From assembly GCA_016703895.1 (NCBI GenBank), contig JADJBE010000006.1:1-64000 (forward strand): a DNA stretch of 64,000 bases, read 5' to 3'. Of this stretch, positions 48,288-57,403 are shown piece after piece (the first letter of the stretch is position 1; every line of letters begins with the position of its first letter). A program made the translations under genes and the position numbers. The notes beneath the pieces were generated by a model that made no database searches, was not told the DNA's origin, and worked only from the letters and a program-made list of their open reading frames with translations. The stretch comes from Pseudomonadota bacterium. Lineage in GTDB: Bacteria; Pseudomonadota; Gammaproteobacteria; Steroidobacterales; Steroidobacteraceae.

Positions 48288-49099
48288 CTAGTCTGTTAGG
48301 TATGGGCTGGACGCCGCCGGTGGGCGTACGCGCGGCGTTTACGCTGCGAACGGGCGGTGTCAGCCAAGCGCCTTACGATAGTTTCAATTTGGCGGCGCAT
48401 GTCGACGACGACACTGCGGCGGTGGCTACCAATCGCGGCTTGTTACGTACGACGGCGGGGTTACCGGGCGAGCCCGCTTGGCTCCAGCAAGTCCATGGCG
48501 CAGCGGTGACTTTGCTGGCGCCGACCGCAGGCAACGCGGCGTCCGCTGGCGACATGGCATACGCGCCGCCGACTGCCGACGCGAGTGTTACCACAGCGCG
48601 CGACCGGGTCTGTGCGATCCAGGTAGCGGACTGCCTGCCCGTGCTGTTGGCGCGTCGGGATGGGTCGGCGGTGGCCGCCGCCCATGCCGGTTGGCGCGGG
48701 TTGGCAGCGGGCGTGCTCGAAGCGACTGTGGCGGCAATTTGCGCGCGTCAGGAACCTGTCTTGGATGGTCGACAGTCCCAAGGCGGGCAGCCAGCCGCGG
48801 CTAGCGACCTGGTGGCCTGGTTAGGCCCGGCCATTGGCCCGGCCCATTTTGAAGTGGGCGACGAGGTGCGCGCGGCGTTCGTCGACCAAGCGGCGGCCGC
48901 GGCACGCGCTTTCGTTCGCAACAGTCGTGGCCGCTGGCAGTGCGATTTGCCCATGCTGGCGCGGCAGCGGTTGGCCGCGGTCGGCGTCAGCGACGTAGCG
49001 GGCGGCGACTGGTGCACCTATGCCGATCCGGCGCGTTTCTATTCCTATCGTCGCGACGGTCGTTGCGGCCGCATGGCGGCGCTGATCTGGCGGACTTGA
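48284..49099 (+). CDS. pgeF: Purine nucleoside phosphorylase/cell-wall editing protein PgeF (YfiH)
   Basis: This DUF152 family is known both as a multicopper-like polyphenol oxidase or purine nucleoside phosphorylase and, in E. coli, as PgeF, which removes wrongly placed L-serine from peptidoglycan precursors. The 271-residue protein has the family start GVRAAFTLRTGGVSQAPYDSFNLA and the metal-site motifs QQVHG, VADCLPVLLA and AAAHAGWRGLAAGVLE. The order bamD-rluD-pgeF(-clpB) is conserved in gammaproteobacteria. Here a ZIP transporter and a toxin gene separate it from clpB. Confidence 0.92.
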   Translation: MTSLLGMGWTPPVGVRAAFTLRTGGVSQAPYDSFNLAAHVDDDTAAVATNRGLLRTTAGLPGEPAWLQQVHGAAVTLLAPTAGNAASAGDMAYAPPTADASVTTARDRVCAIQVADCLPVLLARRDGSAVAAAHAGWRGLAAGVLEATVAAICARQEPVLDGRQSQGGQPAAASDLVAWLGPAIGPAHFEVGDEVRAAFVDQAAAAARAFVRNSRGRWQCDLPMLARQRLAAVGVSDVAGGDWCTYADPARFYSYRRDGRCGRMAALIWRT

Positions 49100-49145
49100 C
49101 GTGCGTGTTAGCATGGCAGTCATCCCATTGTTTGAGTCCGCCTGA

Positions 49146-49940
49146 GTGACAGTTCTCGCCTGGATCGTCGCCGCAACCTTTGTTGCCGGGGTTGCTTCGG
49201 TTGTCGCTGCAAGCGCGATGTTGCTGCTGCCGACTCCGCTCAGGCTGCGTCTGCAACCGCATCTCGTTAGCTTTGCAACTGGTGCGCTGCTCGGTGCGGC
49301 GCTGCTGGCGTTGATCCCGCACGCGGTCATGAGCGCCGGGTTCATGCGCGTGCATCAGATCGGTATTGCATTGGTGGCCGGGATAGGCTTGTTCTTCGTA
49401 CTGGAGAAGTTCCTGCTGTGGCGCCATTGTCATGACGACGAGTGCGACGAACATGGTGAGCTTACGCAGCACGCCCATGACGCCCATCGCAACAAGGTAG
49501 CAGGACCGTTGGTATTGGTTGGCGATGCCTTGCACAACACCTTGGATGGCGTGCTGATCGCGGCCGCGTTTCTCACCGACGTGCATCTCGGCATCGTCAC
49601 TGCACTGGCCATCATGGCGCACGAGATCCCGCAGGAAGTCGGCAACTTTGCGGTGCTGCTGCATTCGGGTATGAGCCGCGGCCGTGCGTTGCTGTGGAAT
49701 CTCATCACCAGCCTGACCGCGGTTGTTGGCGGCGTGGTGGGGTATTTCGCGCTGGGTGCGGCAATCTCATTGTTGCCCTATGCGCTCGCGGTTGCCGCCG
49801 CCAGCATGCTCTACATCGCCGTCGCGGATCTGATCCCTGGCTTGCACCGCCGTGTTGGCCTGCGCTCCTCTGCGGCGCAGATCGCATTGATCACGGTCGG
49901 GATCGCGGTCGTGGCGTTCGCCGAGAGCCACGCGCACTAA
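49146..49940 (+). CDS. ZIP family metal transporter
   Basis: ZIP proteins carry zinc or other divalent metals into the cytoplasm. The 264-residue protein has eight membrane segments, a histidine- and acid-rich loop between spans 3 and 4 (WRHCHDDECDEHGE and HAHDAHRNK), and the metal-path motifs DALHNTLDGVLIAAAF and IMAHEIPQEVGNFAVL. A GTG start follows the pgeF stop by 46 bases. The metal cannot be read from the sequence, but zinc is most usual. Confidence 0.92.
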   Translation: MTVLAWIVAATFVAGVASVVAASAMLLLPTPLRLRLQPHLVSFATGALLGAALLALIPHAVMSAGFMRVHQIGIALVAGIGLFFVLEKFLLWRHCHDDECDEHGELTQHAHDAHRNKVAGPLVLVGDALHNTLDGVLIAAAFLTDVHLGIVTALAIMAHEIPQEVGNFAVLLHSGMSRGRALLWNLITSLTAVVGGVVGYFALGAAISLLPYALAVAAASMLYIAVADLIPGLHRRVGLRSSAAQIALITVGIAVVAFAESHAH

Positions 49941-50021
49941 GCGAGTCGGTGCTCGATGCGATCGCGCCCGATCTCTTGCTCACAGTGAGCGGGGCGATAC
50001 TGAGGCGCAAACCGAGAGTCT

Positions 50022-50141
50022 TTAGAATCCCTCGTCGCCGTCTTCGAGGATTTCGTCGAGATAGACGGCAGCGAGCTCTGGATCTCGACGGAGCCGTTCG
50101 ATGACCGCGTCGTCATGTGGTCGTTGCGGCTGGCTTCTCAA
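50022..50141 (-). pseudogene. Remnant of a HigA-like antitoxin lacking its HTH domain
   Basis: A TTG codon at 50141 overlaps the toxin stop and opens a 39-residue frame: MRSQPQRPHDDAVIERLRRD, then PELAAVYLDEILEDGDEGF. This matches the N-terminal part of the antitoxins normally encoded after such toxins. The frame then stops at 50022. In a neighbouring frame the sequence right after reads ILKTLGLRLSIAPL, which looks like the antitoxin C-terminus. About 40 codons, including the helix-turn-helix, appear to have been deleted between the two pieces, with a change of frame. Confidence 0.65.
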
Positions 50142-50461
50142 GTGCTTCTCCGTCTGTAGTCGACTAGCCGCCTGATCGCTAGCTCTATGTCCCGGTCCTG
50201 ACGCCGCTTGTCTCCGCCATGAATCAGTAGCACGGTTGTGGGAGTCACTAGCGAGAAGTACACGCGATAACCTGGGCCTAGATCGACACGGAGCTCCGAT
50301 ACACCGGCCCGCAAGTACCGATGGTCGCCAAAAAAGCCATGTCGTTCAATGCGACCGATTCTCCGAAAAATTGCGGTGAGCGTGCGGCGATCTCGAATTC
50401 TATCCAGCCAATCGTCGAACTGATCTCGCCCGTTGGAAGAGACATAGTGCATCACTTCCAT
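50138..50461 (-). CDS. RelE/HigB-like (PF05973-type) addiction-module toxin
   Basis: The 107-residue protein has the pattern of the Gp49/HigB-like toxins: a start VMHYVSSNGRDQFDDWLDRIRD, the core LTAIFRRIGRIERHGFFGDHRYL, then GVSELRVDLGPGYRVYFSL and the C-terminal LLIHGGDKRRQDRDIELAIRRL. Such toxins cut mRNA on the ribosome. The reading frame is complete with conserved arginines. The antitoxin next to it is only a remnant, so the toxin may be inactive, weakly expressed or controlled by an antitoxin elsewhere. Confidence 0.85.
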   Translation of the reverse strand: MEVMHYVSSNGRDQFDDWLDRIRDRRTLTAIFRRIGRIERHGFFGDHRYLRAGVSELRVDLGPGYRVYFSLVTPTTVLLIHGGDKRRQDRDIELAIRRLVDYRRRST

Positions 50462-50666
50462 CGACGATTGTCTCTTATAAGCGACCAGATTGCAACACCT
50501 GGGTAGCTTTCGTCGGAGCGCCCTGCGTATGCCACGACACTGGTTTCCACGTCCCTAGCGTGCATGCTTGATTATTTGTGGAAGCGAGGCATTTCCGTCG
50601 TCTTGGCCGAAGAATGCCAGCGCTGCTGGGGGTATATGCGGCGGCTGCAATAGCTCCGACATGCAG

Positions 50667-50695
50667 TCTTGAAAGACTGTGGTTCCGCCCCCATC
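50667..50695 (+). promoter_or_regulatory. Sigma32 heat-shock promoter of clpB
   Basis: CTTGAAA (50667-50673) and CCCCATCT (50688-50695) are separated by 14 bases, an exact match to the RpoH consensus in both boxes. Transcription would start near 50703, about 32 bases before the clpB ATG. clpB is a classic sigma32 gene, so sequence and context agree. The remaining bases between the toxin gene and this site hold nothing I can identify. Confidence 0.92.
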
Positions 50696-50734
50696 TCGCG
50701 GGCAAGCCATTGATCCTCTTATTAGGTGCTAGTT

Positions 50735-53319
50735 ATGCGTATGGACAAACTAACCAGCCGCTTCCAGGCGGCGCTCGCGGACGCGCAGTCGCTTGCCATC
50801 GGCCGCGACCATCAGATGCTGGAGCCAGTGCACGTGCTGGCGGCGTTGCTCGAGCAAGCCGACGGCGGCACCCGGCCGTTGCTCGTCAAGGCTGGCGCGA
50901 ACGTCAGCAAACTACGCCAGGGCGTCGATTCCGCATTGGCGAGGTTGCCGCGCGTGGAGGGCACGCCGGGCGAAGTCCATGTGTCGAGCGACCTCAATCG
51001 CCTGCTCAATGTCACCGACAAACTTGCCCAGCAGCGTGGCGATCAGTTCATTTCCAGTGAGTTGTTTGTACTCGCCGCATTTGACGATCGTGCGACACTC
51101 GCGAAGATCCTGAAAGATGCCGGCGTCCAGAAGGCTGCCGTCGATAAAGCGATTGGTGAGGTGCGTGGCGGTGAAGCAGTGAACGATCCCGGTGCCGAGG
51201 AGAAGCGTGGCGCACTGGAAAAATACACGGTGGACCTAACAGCGCGCGCCTCAGGTGGCAAGCTCGATCCGGTGATTGGCCGCGACGACGAGATTCGTCG
51301 CACCATCCAAGTGCTGCAACGGCGCACCAAGAACAACCCCGTCCTGATTGGCGAACCTGGAGTCGGCAAGACTGCCATTGTCGAAGGGTTAGCTCAGCGC
51401 ATCATCAATGGCGAAGTGCCCGAGGGCTTGAAGGGCAAGCGGATCCTCGCGCTCGATATGGGCGCGTTGATCGCCGGTACCAAGTTCCGCGGCGACTTTG
51501 AAGAGCGACTCAAGGGCGTGCTCAACGAGCTCTCCAAACAGGAGGGCCAGGTCATCCTGTTCATCGACGAGCTACACACGATGGTGGGCGCCGGCAAGGC
51601 CGAGGGCTCGATGGACGCTGGCAACATGCTCAAGCCCGCGCTCGCGCGCGGCGAGCTGCACTGCGTTGGTGCGACCACGCTGGACGAATACCGCAAGTAC
51701 GTCGAGAAGGACGCCGCGCTCGAGCGGCGCTTCCAGAAGGTGTTAGTGGATGAACCGTCGGTCGAGGACACGATCGCGATTCTGCGCGGCCTGCAGGAGC
51801 GCTATGAAGTGCACCACGGCGTCGACATCACGGACCCGGCGATCGTGGCGGCAGCGACGCTGTCGCATCGCTATATCGCGGATCGGCAACTGCCGGACAA
51901 GGCGATCGATCTGATCGACGAGGCGGGTGCGCGCATCCGCATGGAAATCGATTCCAAGCCCGAGGTGATGGACAAGCTGGAGCGGCGCATCATTCAGTTG
52001 AAGATCGAGCACGAGGCGTTGAAGAAAGAAGAAGACGCCGCGTCCAAGAAGCGCCTCGAGACGCTGCTCGAGACGCTGCGGGGTCTGGAGAAGGAATATT
52101 CGGATCTGGAAGAGATCTGGAAAGCCGAGAAGGCCTCGATGCAGGGCGCAACCGCGATCAAAGAGGAACTCGAGAAGATCAAGCTCGATATCGAGAGCGC
52201 CCGCCGTCGCGGTGATCTGGCGAAAGTGGCGGAGCTGCAGTACGGGCGTATTCCGGAGCTCGACAAGCGGTTGTTAGAGGCGCAGGCGGCGGGTCGCAGC
52301 AGACTCGGTTGGTGCGCAACAAAGTCACTGAGGAGGAGATTGCCGAGGTTGTCGCCAAGTGGACCGGCATTCCCGTGGCAAAGATGCTGGAGGGCGAGAA
52401 AGAGAAACTACTGCGCATGGAAGAGGCGCTGACCAAACGCGTCGTCGGCCAGGATGAGGCGGTGCGCATCGTCTCGAATGCGATTCGACGCTCACGTGCC
52501 GGTCTCTCCGATCCGCGCCGGCCCAATGGCTCGTTCCTGTTCCTGGGGCCCACCGGAGTCGGCAAGACGGAGCTCTCCAAGGCCCTGGCCGAGTTCCTGT
52601 TTGACACCGACGAGGCGATGGTTCGCATCGATATGTCGGAGTTCATGGAGCGCCATTCGGTCGCGCGGTTGATTGGCGCGCCGCCGGGCTATGTCGGCTA
52701 CGACGAGGGCGGCTATCTCACCGAGGCCGTGCGCCGCCGGCCCTATGCCGTGATCCTCCTCGACGAAGTCGAGAAGGCCCATCAGGACGTCTTCAATGTG
52801 TTGTTACAGGTGCTGGATGACGGGCGCCTGACAGATGGTCAGGGCCGCACGGTCGATTTCCGCAATACGGTGATCATCATGACCTCCAACCTGGGCTCGC
52901 AGGTGATCCAGGAGCTGGCCGGCGAGGGTAACTACCAGCGCATGAAGTCGGCGGTGATGGAAGTGGTGCAGCAGAGCTTCCGGCCGGAGTTCATCAACCG
53001 GATCGACGACATCTGCGTATTTCACCCGCTGGGTGCCGCCGAGATCCGCCGTATCGTGGAGATTCAACTCGGCCTGCTGCGCAAGCGACTGGTGGAGCGC
53101 AATATGGATCTGGTGCTCGATGCCGCGGCGCAAGACCAGCTGAGTGAGGCCGGCTACGATCCGGTGTACGGCGCGCGGCCGCTCAAGCGGGCGATCCAGC
53201 AGCAGATCGAGAATCCGCTGGCGCAGCGCATGCTGGCCGGCGAGTTTGGGCCGGGGGATCGCATCCGTGTTTCGGTGCAAGACGGACAACTCTCGTTCGG
53301 GCGCGCGGAAAACCTATAA
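50735..53319 (+). CDS. clpB: Protein disaggregase ClpB (frameshifted)
   Basis: ClpB is the AAA+ chaperone that rescues aggregated proteins with DnaK. It starts MRMDKLTSRFQAALADAQSLA, with a Clp N-domain, the first ATPase domain (GEPGVGKTAIVEGLAQ; FIDELHTMVGAG), the coiled-coil middle domain (about residues 405-525) and the second ATPase domain (FLGPTGVGKTELSKALAEF; GPPGYVGYDEGG-like loop APPGYVGYDEGGYL). The frame breaks near 52291: a missing base, probably in a G run, separates LLEAQAAG from TRLVRNKVTEEEIAEVV. The corrected length is about 861 residues, the family norm. A sigma32 promoter precedes it. Confidence 0.95.
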
Positions 53320-53358
53320 TCTGCCAACTTCTCTTCCCGGTTCGTTTCGAGGTCTCGA

Positions 53359-53880
53359 ATGCCGTTTTACGAGTATCAGTGTGCCCAATGCGAGCACCAT
53401 CTAGAGGTGCTGCAGAAGATCACCGATAAGCCACTGCGCAAGTGTCCCGCTTGTGGGAAGAGCGCGCTGAAAAAGCAGATGTCGGCGCCCGTGTTTCGCC
53501 TCAAGGGCTCGGGTTGGTATGAGACGGACTTCAAGTCCGACAACGAAGCCAAGCGCAATCTGGTCGGTGCTGATAAAGAGGAGGCGAAGTCAACGGAGAA
53601 AGACGCGCCGGAAAAATCCAGCGATGCGAAGGCAGGTGATGCGAAGGCAGGTGACGCGAAGGCCAGTGACGCGAAGGCCAGTGACGCGAAAGCCAGCGAC
53701 ACGAAGGCAGCGGGCGAGAAGTCTGACACCGGCAGCAAAGCCAAGACGGACAGCTCCAAGGCGGAAACCAGCAAGAGTACCGAGCGGTCGCAAACTAACA
53801 AGAAAACTGTTAGTTCAAAGCGCAGTGTGGCGCAGCGTAAGCCAGCCAAGCCCGTCAAGTCTGCCAAGCGCGCGCGATGA
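53359..53880 (+). CDS. FmdB-type zinc ribbon protein with a repetitive tail
   Basis: The first ~60 residues are a FmdB/CxxC zinc ribbon: PFYEYQCAQCEHHLEVLQK, then KCPACGKSALKKQMSAPVFRLKGSGWYETDF. Proteins of this kind are usually found just before a DUF502 protein and aspS, as here; their function is unknown. The 173-residue product has a long low-complexity tail: acidic-alanine pentapeptides DAKAG/DAKAS (coded by a 15-bp tandem repeat), then a lysine- and serine-rich end KKTVSSKRSVAQRKPAKP. It overlaps the next gene by 4 bases. Confidence 0.88.
   Translation: MPFYEYQCAQCEHHLEVLQKITDKPLRKCPACGKSALKKQMSAPVFRLKGSGWYETDFKSDNEAKRNLVGADKEEAKSTEKDAPEKSSDAKAGDAKAGDAKASDAKASDAKASDTKAAGEKSDTGSKAKTDSSKAETSKSTERSQTNKKTVSSKRSVAQRKPAKPVKSAKRAR
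53626..53715 (+). repeat. 15-bp tandem repeat inside the fmdB-like gene
   Basis: Five consecutive 15-base units (53626-53640, 53641-53655, 53656-53670, 53671-53685, 53686-53700) and a degenerate sixth (53701-53715) encode DAKAG, DAKAS and DTKAA-type pentapeptides. The copies differ mainly at third positions and at the Gly/Ser codon. In-frame repeats like this can change copy number by slippage without breaking the gene. Confidence 0.85.
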
Positions 53881-54566
53881 GCGAGCGTCGTTGGATCGCG
53901 AGTATCCGTCGGTATCTGATTGCCGGCGTGCTGGTGTGGATGCCGATACTGGCGACGCTGTTCGTCGTGCGCTTTCTGGTTGGCTTGATGGACGGCACGC
54001 TGACCATCTTGCCCGATCGCTGGCAGCCCGAAGCGCTGCTCGGTTTTCCACTGCCCGGCTTGGGCGCGGTGCTCGCCTTCGTCGTCCTGATGATCACCGG
54101 TTTTCTGGGCACCAATCTCATCGGTCGGCAGGTTGTCGGTGGCTGGGAAGGCCTGATGCGGCGGATTCCGTTTGTCCGCACGGTGTATGGGGGCGTGAAG
54201 TCGTTCGCGGAGACTTTGTTTTCCGATACCGGCAAGTCGTTCAAGAAGGTGGTCGCAATCCAGTATCCGCGGCGGGAAATCTGGAGCGTCGGCTTTCTGG
54301 TGACGGAGCAGGCGAGTGAGCTGTCGGAGCAGGCCAACCGCGAGTTGGTAGGCGTATTCGTCCCGACGACGCCGAATCCCACCTCAGGGTTTATCGTGTT
54401 CGTGCCGCGGGACGATGTCGTGGAACTGGCGATGACGGTCGATCAGGCGATGAAGATGGTGCTCACTCTGGGTGTCGTGGCGCCGCATCGCAACACTGGC
54501 GGTGCCGTAACGCTGCCGGCGAATCTGGCCGGCGGCGGATCTGCGGCCGGCGGTCCTGGTCCGTAA
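53877..54566 (+). CDS. DUF502 inner-membrane protein
   Basis: The 229-residue protein belongs to DUF502. It has two membrane spans (about residues 12-36 and 57-80), with the family pieces LIAGVLVWMPILATLFVVRFLV, GLGAVLAFVVLMITGFLGTNLIG, then IPFVRTVYGGVKSFAETL and VGVFVPTTPNPTSGFIVFVP. The C-terminus is glycine-rich. Function is unknown. Its usual neighbours are a FmdB protein before and aspS after; here two metabolic genes lie between it and aspS. Confidence 0.9.
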   Translation: MSERRWIASIRRYLIAGVLVWMPILATLFVVRFLVGLMDGTLTILPDRWQPEALLGFPLPGLGAVLAFVVLMITGFLGTNLIGRQVVGGWEGLMRRIPFVRTVYGGVKSFAETLFSDTGKSFKKVVAIQYPRREIWSVGFLVTEQASELSEQANRELVGVFVPTTPNPTSGFIVFVPRDDVVELAMTVDQAMKMVLTLGVVAPHRNTGGAVTLPANLAGGGSAAGGPGP

Positions 54567-54575
54567 GCGCTAACG

Positions 54576-55951
54576 ATGACAGGCGCGTCACTGCGAACGT
54601 TCGACGCGGCGCAGCTTGAGCGCCTGATCGCGGCCGAGGAAGCGACATTCGTGCGCGCCAGGCCCAAGTCTCAATCGTTAGCAGAAGATGCGAGCCGGCA
54701 TTGGTTGAACGGCGTGCCAATGCACTGGATGCAGGACTGGGCGACGCCGTTTCCGATTTTCATGCGGCACGCGGTCGGTGCGCGACTCATCGACGTGGAT
54801 GGACACGAGTACGCGGATTTCTGCCTGGGCGACACGGGTGCCATGTTTGGCCATTCGCCGCCTGCGATCGCAGCAGCGCTGGCACGCCAGGCTGCGGCGG
54901 GCCTCACGACGATGTTGCCCGCTGAGCGAGTCGTCGCGGTCGGTGAGCGTTTGTCAGAGTTGTTTGGCTTGCCCTTCTGGCAGATCACGCAGACCGCGAC
55001 AGATGCGAACCGGGCGGCGCTGCGCTGGGCACGTGCCATCACTGGCCGCGCGCAGATACTGGCCTTTGAAGGTTGTTATCACGGTACACTTGATGAGACG
55101 CTGGTTCGGCTGCAAGCGGGACAGACGCGCGCCCGGCCAGGCCTCATTGGTAGTCCGTTTGACAACGCCGCGCACACGACGCTGATCGAGTTCAACGATC
55201 TTGCGGCACTCGAGCGGGAGTTCGCGACCGGCCGTTATGCCTGTGTCATCGCAGAGCCGGCCATGACCAACTTCGGTATGGTCGTGCCTCAACCGGGATT
55301 TCTGGCGGCGCTGCGTGCACGTTCGCAGGCGGCCGGTACGCTGTTGCTGATCGACGAGACGCACACGCTATCCGCCGGTTTGGGTGGCTATACGCGGCTG
55401 CAGCGGCTGGAGCCGGATCTGTTCGTGTGTGGCAAGGCCATTGCCGGTGGGTACCATGCGCAGTGCTGGGGTTTACGGCAGCGGTCGAGTCGCGGATGCA
55501 GCAGGTGCTGGCACAGCGGCCAGCAGGCCATTCCGGCATGGGCACGACGCTTGCGGCGAATGCCCTCGCGATCGCTTGTCTGGACGCGGCGCTCGAGTCG
55601 GTGATCACGGCTGACAACTACGCGCGCATGGCTGACTTGGCGGCAGCGCTCGCAAGTGCGCTGCAACAGCTGTTCGCGCGGCATCGACTTGCCTGGCATG
55701 TGTCGAGAGTCGGGGCGCGGCTGGAGTTCGGTTTTGCGGCGCAGCCGCCGCGCAATGGCAGCGAGTCCGCGCAGCAGATGCAGCCGCTGCTCGAGCGCGC
55801 GATCCATCTCTATCTGCTGAACCGCGGCGTGTTGCTGACGCCATTCCATAACATGATGCTCGTGTCGCCGGCGACCCAGCCAGCTGACATCGACCGGCTC
55901 ACGCGGGGTCTCGACGCCTGCCTGTCGCACCTGGTCGGAGAGATGCCATGA
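54576..55951 (+). CDS. Class III (PLP) aminotransferase (frameshifted)
   Basis: The protein resembles class III aminotransferases and glutamate-1-semialdehyde aminomutase: MHWMQDWATPFPIFMRHAVGARLIDVDGHEYADFCLGDTGAM-type start, the cofactor aspartate in LLLIDETHTLSAGLGGY and the PLP lysine in LFVCGKAIAGG. The frame breaks near 55451, where a G seems missing (GGG for GGGG). Restoring it gives GGVPCAVLGFTAAVESRMQ and about 458 residues. The next gene, a glutamine-synthetase-like ligase, overlaps by 4 bases, so the two probably share a pathway, perhaps amine or polyamine use. The exact substrate is not evident. Confidence 0.85.
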
Positions 55952-57315
55952 GCACGCGACTCGCCAAGCCACAAGAGCTCGATGATTTTCTCGCGGCGAA
56001 CCCGGATGTCGTCGCGGCCCAACTGCTGATTACCGATCCATCGGGTGTGGTACGCGGCAAGAGTGTGCGGCGAGACGAGTTGGTAGCCATCTATCGGCAC
56101 GGCCGGCAGGTTGCTGGTTCCATTCTCGGCCTCGATATCACCGGTGAGGACGTCGACGCTACGGGTCTGGTCTGGGATACGGGGGACGCGGACCTCGTTT
56201 GCAAACCGGTCGCGGGTACGCTCGTGCGGGTGCCGTGGCTGCAGGCGCCCACCGCGCAGGTCATGCTGACAATGTTTACCCAAGCCGGTGCGCCAGCGCC
56301 GGCTGATCCGCGCCACACGGTCGTGCGTTCGATTGAATCCCTGCAGGCACAAGGCTACACACCGGTGGTCGCTTGTGAGATCGAGTTCTACCTACTGCGC
56401 GAGTCCGCAAGCGGCGCGCTGGAGCCTGCAGGTGGGGGGCGGCCGTCGGAACGGGGCAAGATTGACGCTTACAGTTTGCAGCGCCTCGATGACCTGGCGC
56501 CGGTGTTCGATGACATCTACCGAGCGGCCGCGACGCAGCGGCTGCCGGTGGGGACGTTGATGTCGGAGTATGCGCCGGGGCAGTTCGAGATCACGCTGCA
56601 ACACCGTGCTGACGCGCTGCAAGCAGTCGACGAGGCCGTCATGTGGAAGCGACTGGTACGCGGCGTCGCAGCTCGGCATGGTCTGATCGCCTGTTTCATG
56701 GCCAAGCCATTCGCTGCGCGCGCCGGCAGTGGGCTGCACGTGCACGTCAGTTTCAATGATGCCGCCGGCCAAAACCTGTTTGCCAGTGAGCAGCCGGCCG
56801 GCACCGAGTTGTTGCGTCATGCAATTGGCGGGCTGCAGTCGACGATGCCGGAGAGCCTGGCAATCTTCGCGCCCAATGCCAATTCCTATCGTCGCTTTGT
56901 CAGCCAGAGTTACGCGCCGATTGCACCCTCCTGGGGGATCAACAATCGCAGCGTGAGTTTGCGGGTGCCGGCGGGCGAGGCAGCGTCGCGGCATGTCGAG
57001 CACCGTATCGCAGGTGCTGACGCCAATCTGTATCTAACGGTGGCGACCGTCCTTGCAGCGATGGGTGAGGGTATCGCGCAGCAGTGCGATCCGGGCCCGC
57101 CCATCGACGGCAATGGCTACCAGCAGGCGGCTGATCGTAGTCTCCCCGCCACTTGGCGCGAGGCGCTCGACCGCGCAGGCCAGTCGGCATTTCTTGACCG
57201 TGCCCTCGGCGCGGAATTCCGCAAGATCTTTCTGGCGATCAAAGAGGTCGAGTGCACGCGGTTTTCCGCCACGGTCACCGAATTGGACTATGCGTGGTAC
57301 CTGCGCGCCACCTGA
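55948..57315 (+). CDS. Glutamine synthetase-like (gamma-glutamylamine ligase) protein
   Basis: The 455-residue protein has the glutamine synthetase fold: an N-terminal beta-grasp with LITDPSGVVRGKSVRRDEL, catalytic metal motifs ACEIEFYLL and SEYAPGQFEITL, KPFAARAGSGLHVHVSF, and the ATP/glutamate region PNANSYRRFVSQSYAP with NNRSVSLRVP. It is closer to PuuA-type gamma-glutamylpolyamine synthetases than to GlnA, and it lacks an obvious adenylylation loop. Coupling with the upstream aminotransferase suggests a route for amine or polyamine nitrogen. The pair interrupts the usual DUF502-aspS neighbourhood. Confidence 0.88.
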   Translation: MSTRLAKPQELDDFLAANPDVVAAQLLITDPSGVVRGKSVRRDELVAIYRHGRQVAGSILGLDITGEDVDATGLVWDTGDADLVCKPVAGTLVRVPWLQAPTAQVMLTMFTQAGAPAPADPRHTVVRSIESLQAQGYTPVVACEIEFYLLRESASGALEPAGGGRPSERGKIDAYSLQRLDDLAPVFDDIYRAAATQRLPVGTLMSEYAPGQFEITLQHRADALQAVDEAVMWKRLVRGVAARHGLIACFMAKPFAARAGSGLHVHVSFNDAAGQNLFASEQPAGTELLRHAIGGLQSTMPESLAIFAPNANSYRRFVSQSYAPIAPSWGINNRSVSLRVPAGEAASRHVEHRIAGADANLYLTVATVLAAMGEGIAQQCDPGPPIDGNGYQQAADRSLPATWREALDRAGQSAFLDRALGAEFRKIFLAIKEVECTRFSATVTELDYAWYLRAT

Positions 57316-57403
57316 GCGCGGCCGGCCGGGGCGTACCGGTTGCGCCCGCTGCTGGTGCTCCGTAACATCGCGCGCCTTCCCCGCCTAAAAATCGCGAGAA
57401 TTC

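Noticed and set aside
50578..51060. 160-codon open frame overlapping the clpB start
   Set aside because: It lies in another frame over the clpB promoter and 5' end, with no motif; it is a shadow of the GC-rich gene.
53626..53715. Tandem repeats as a CRISPR array
   Set aside because: Units are 15 bases, contiguous without spacers, and in frame inside a coding region.
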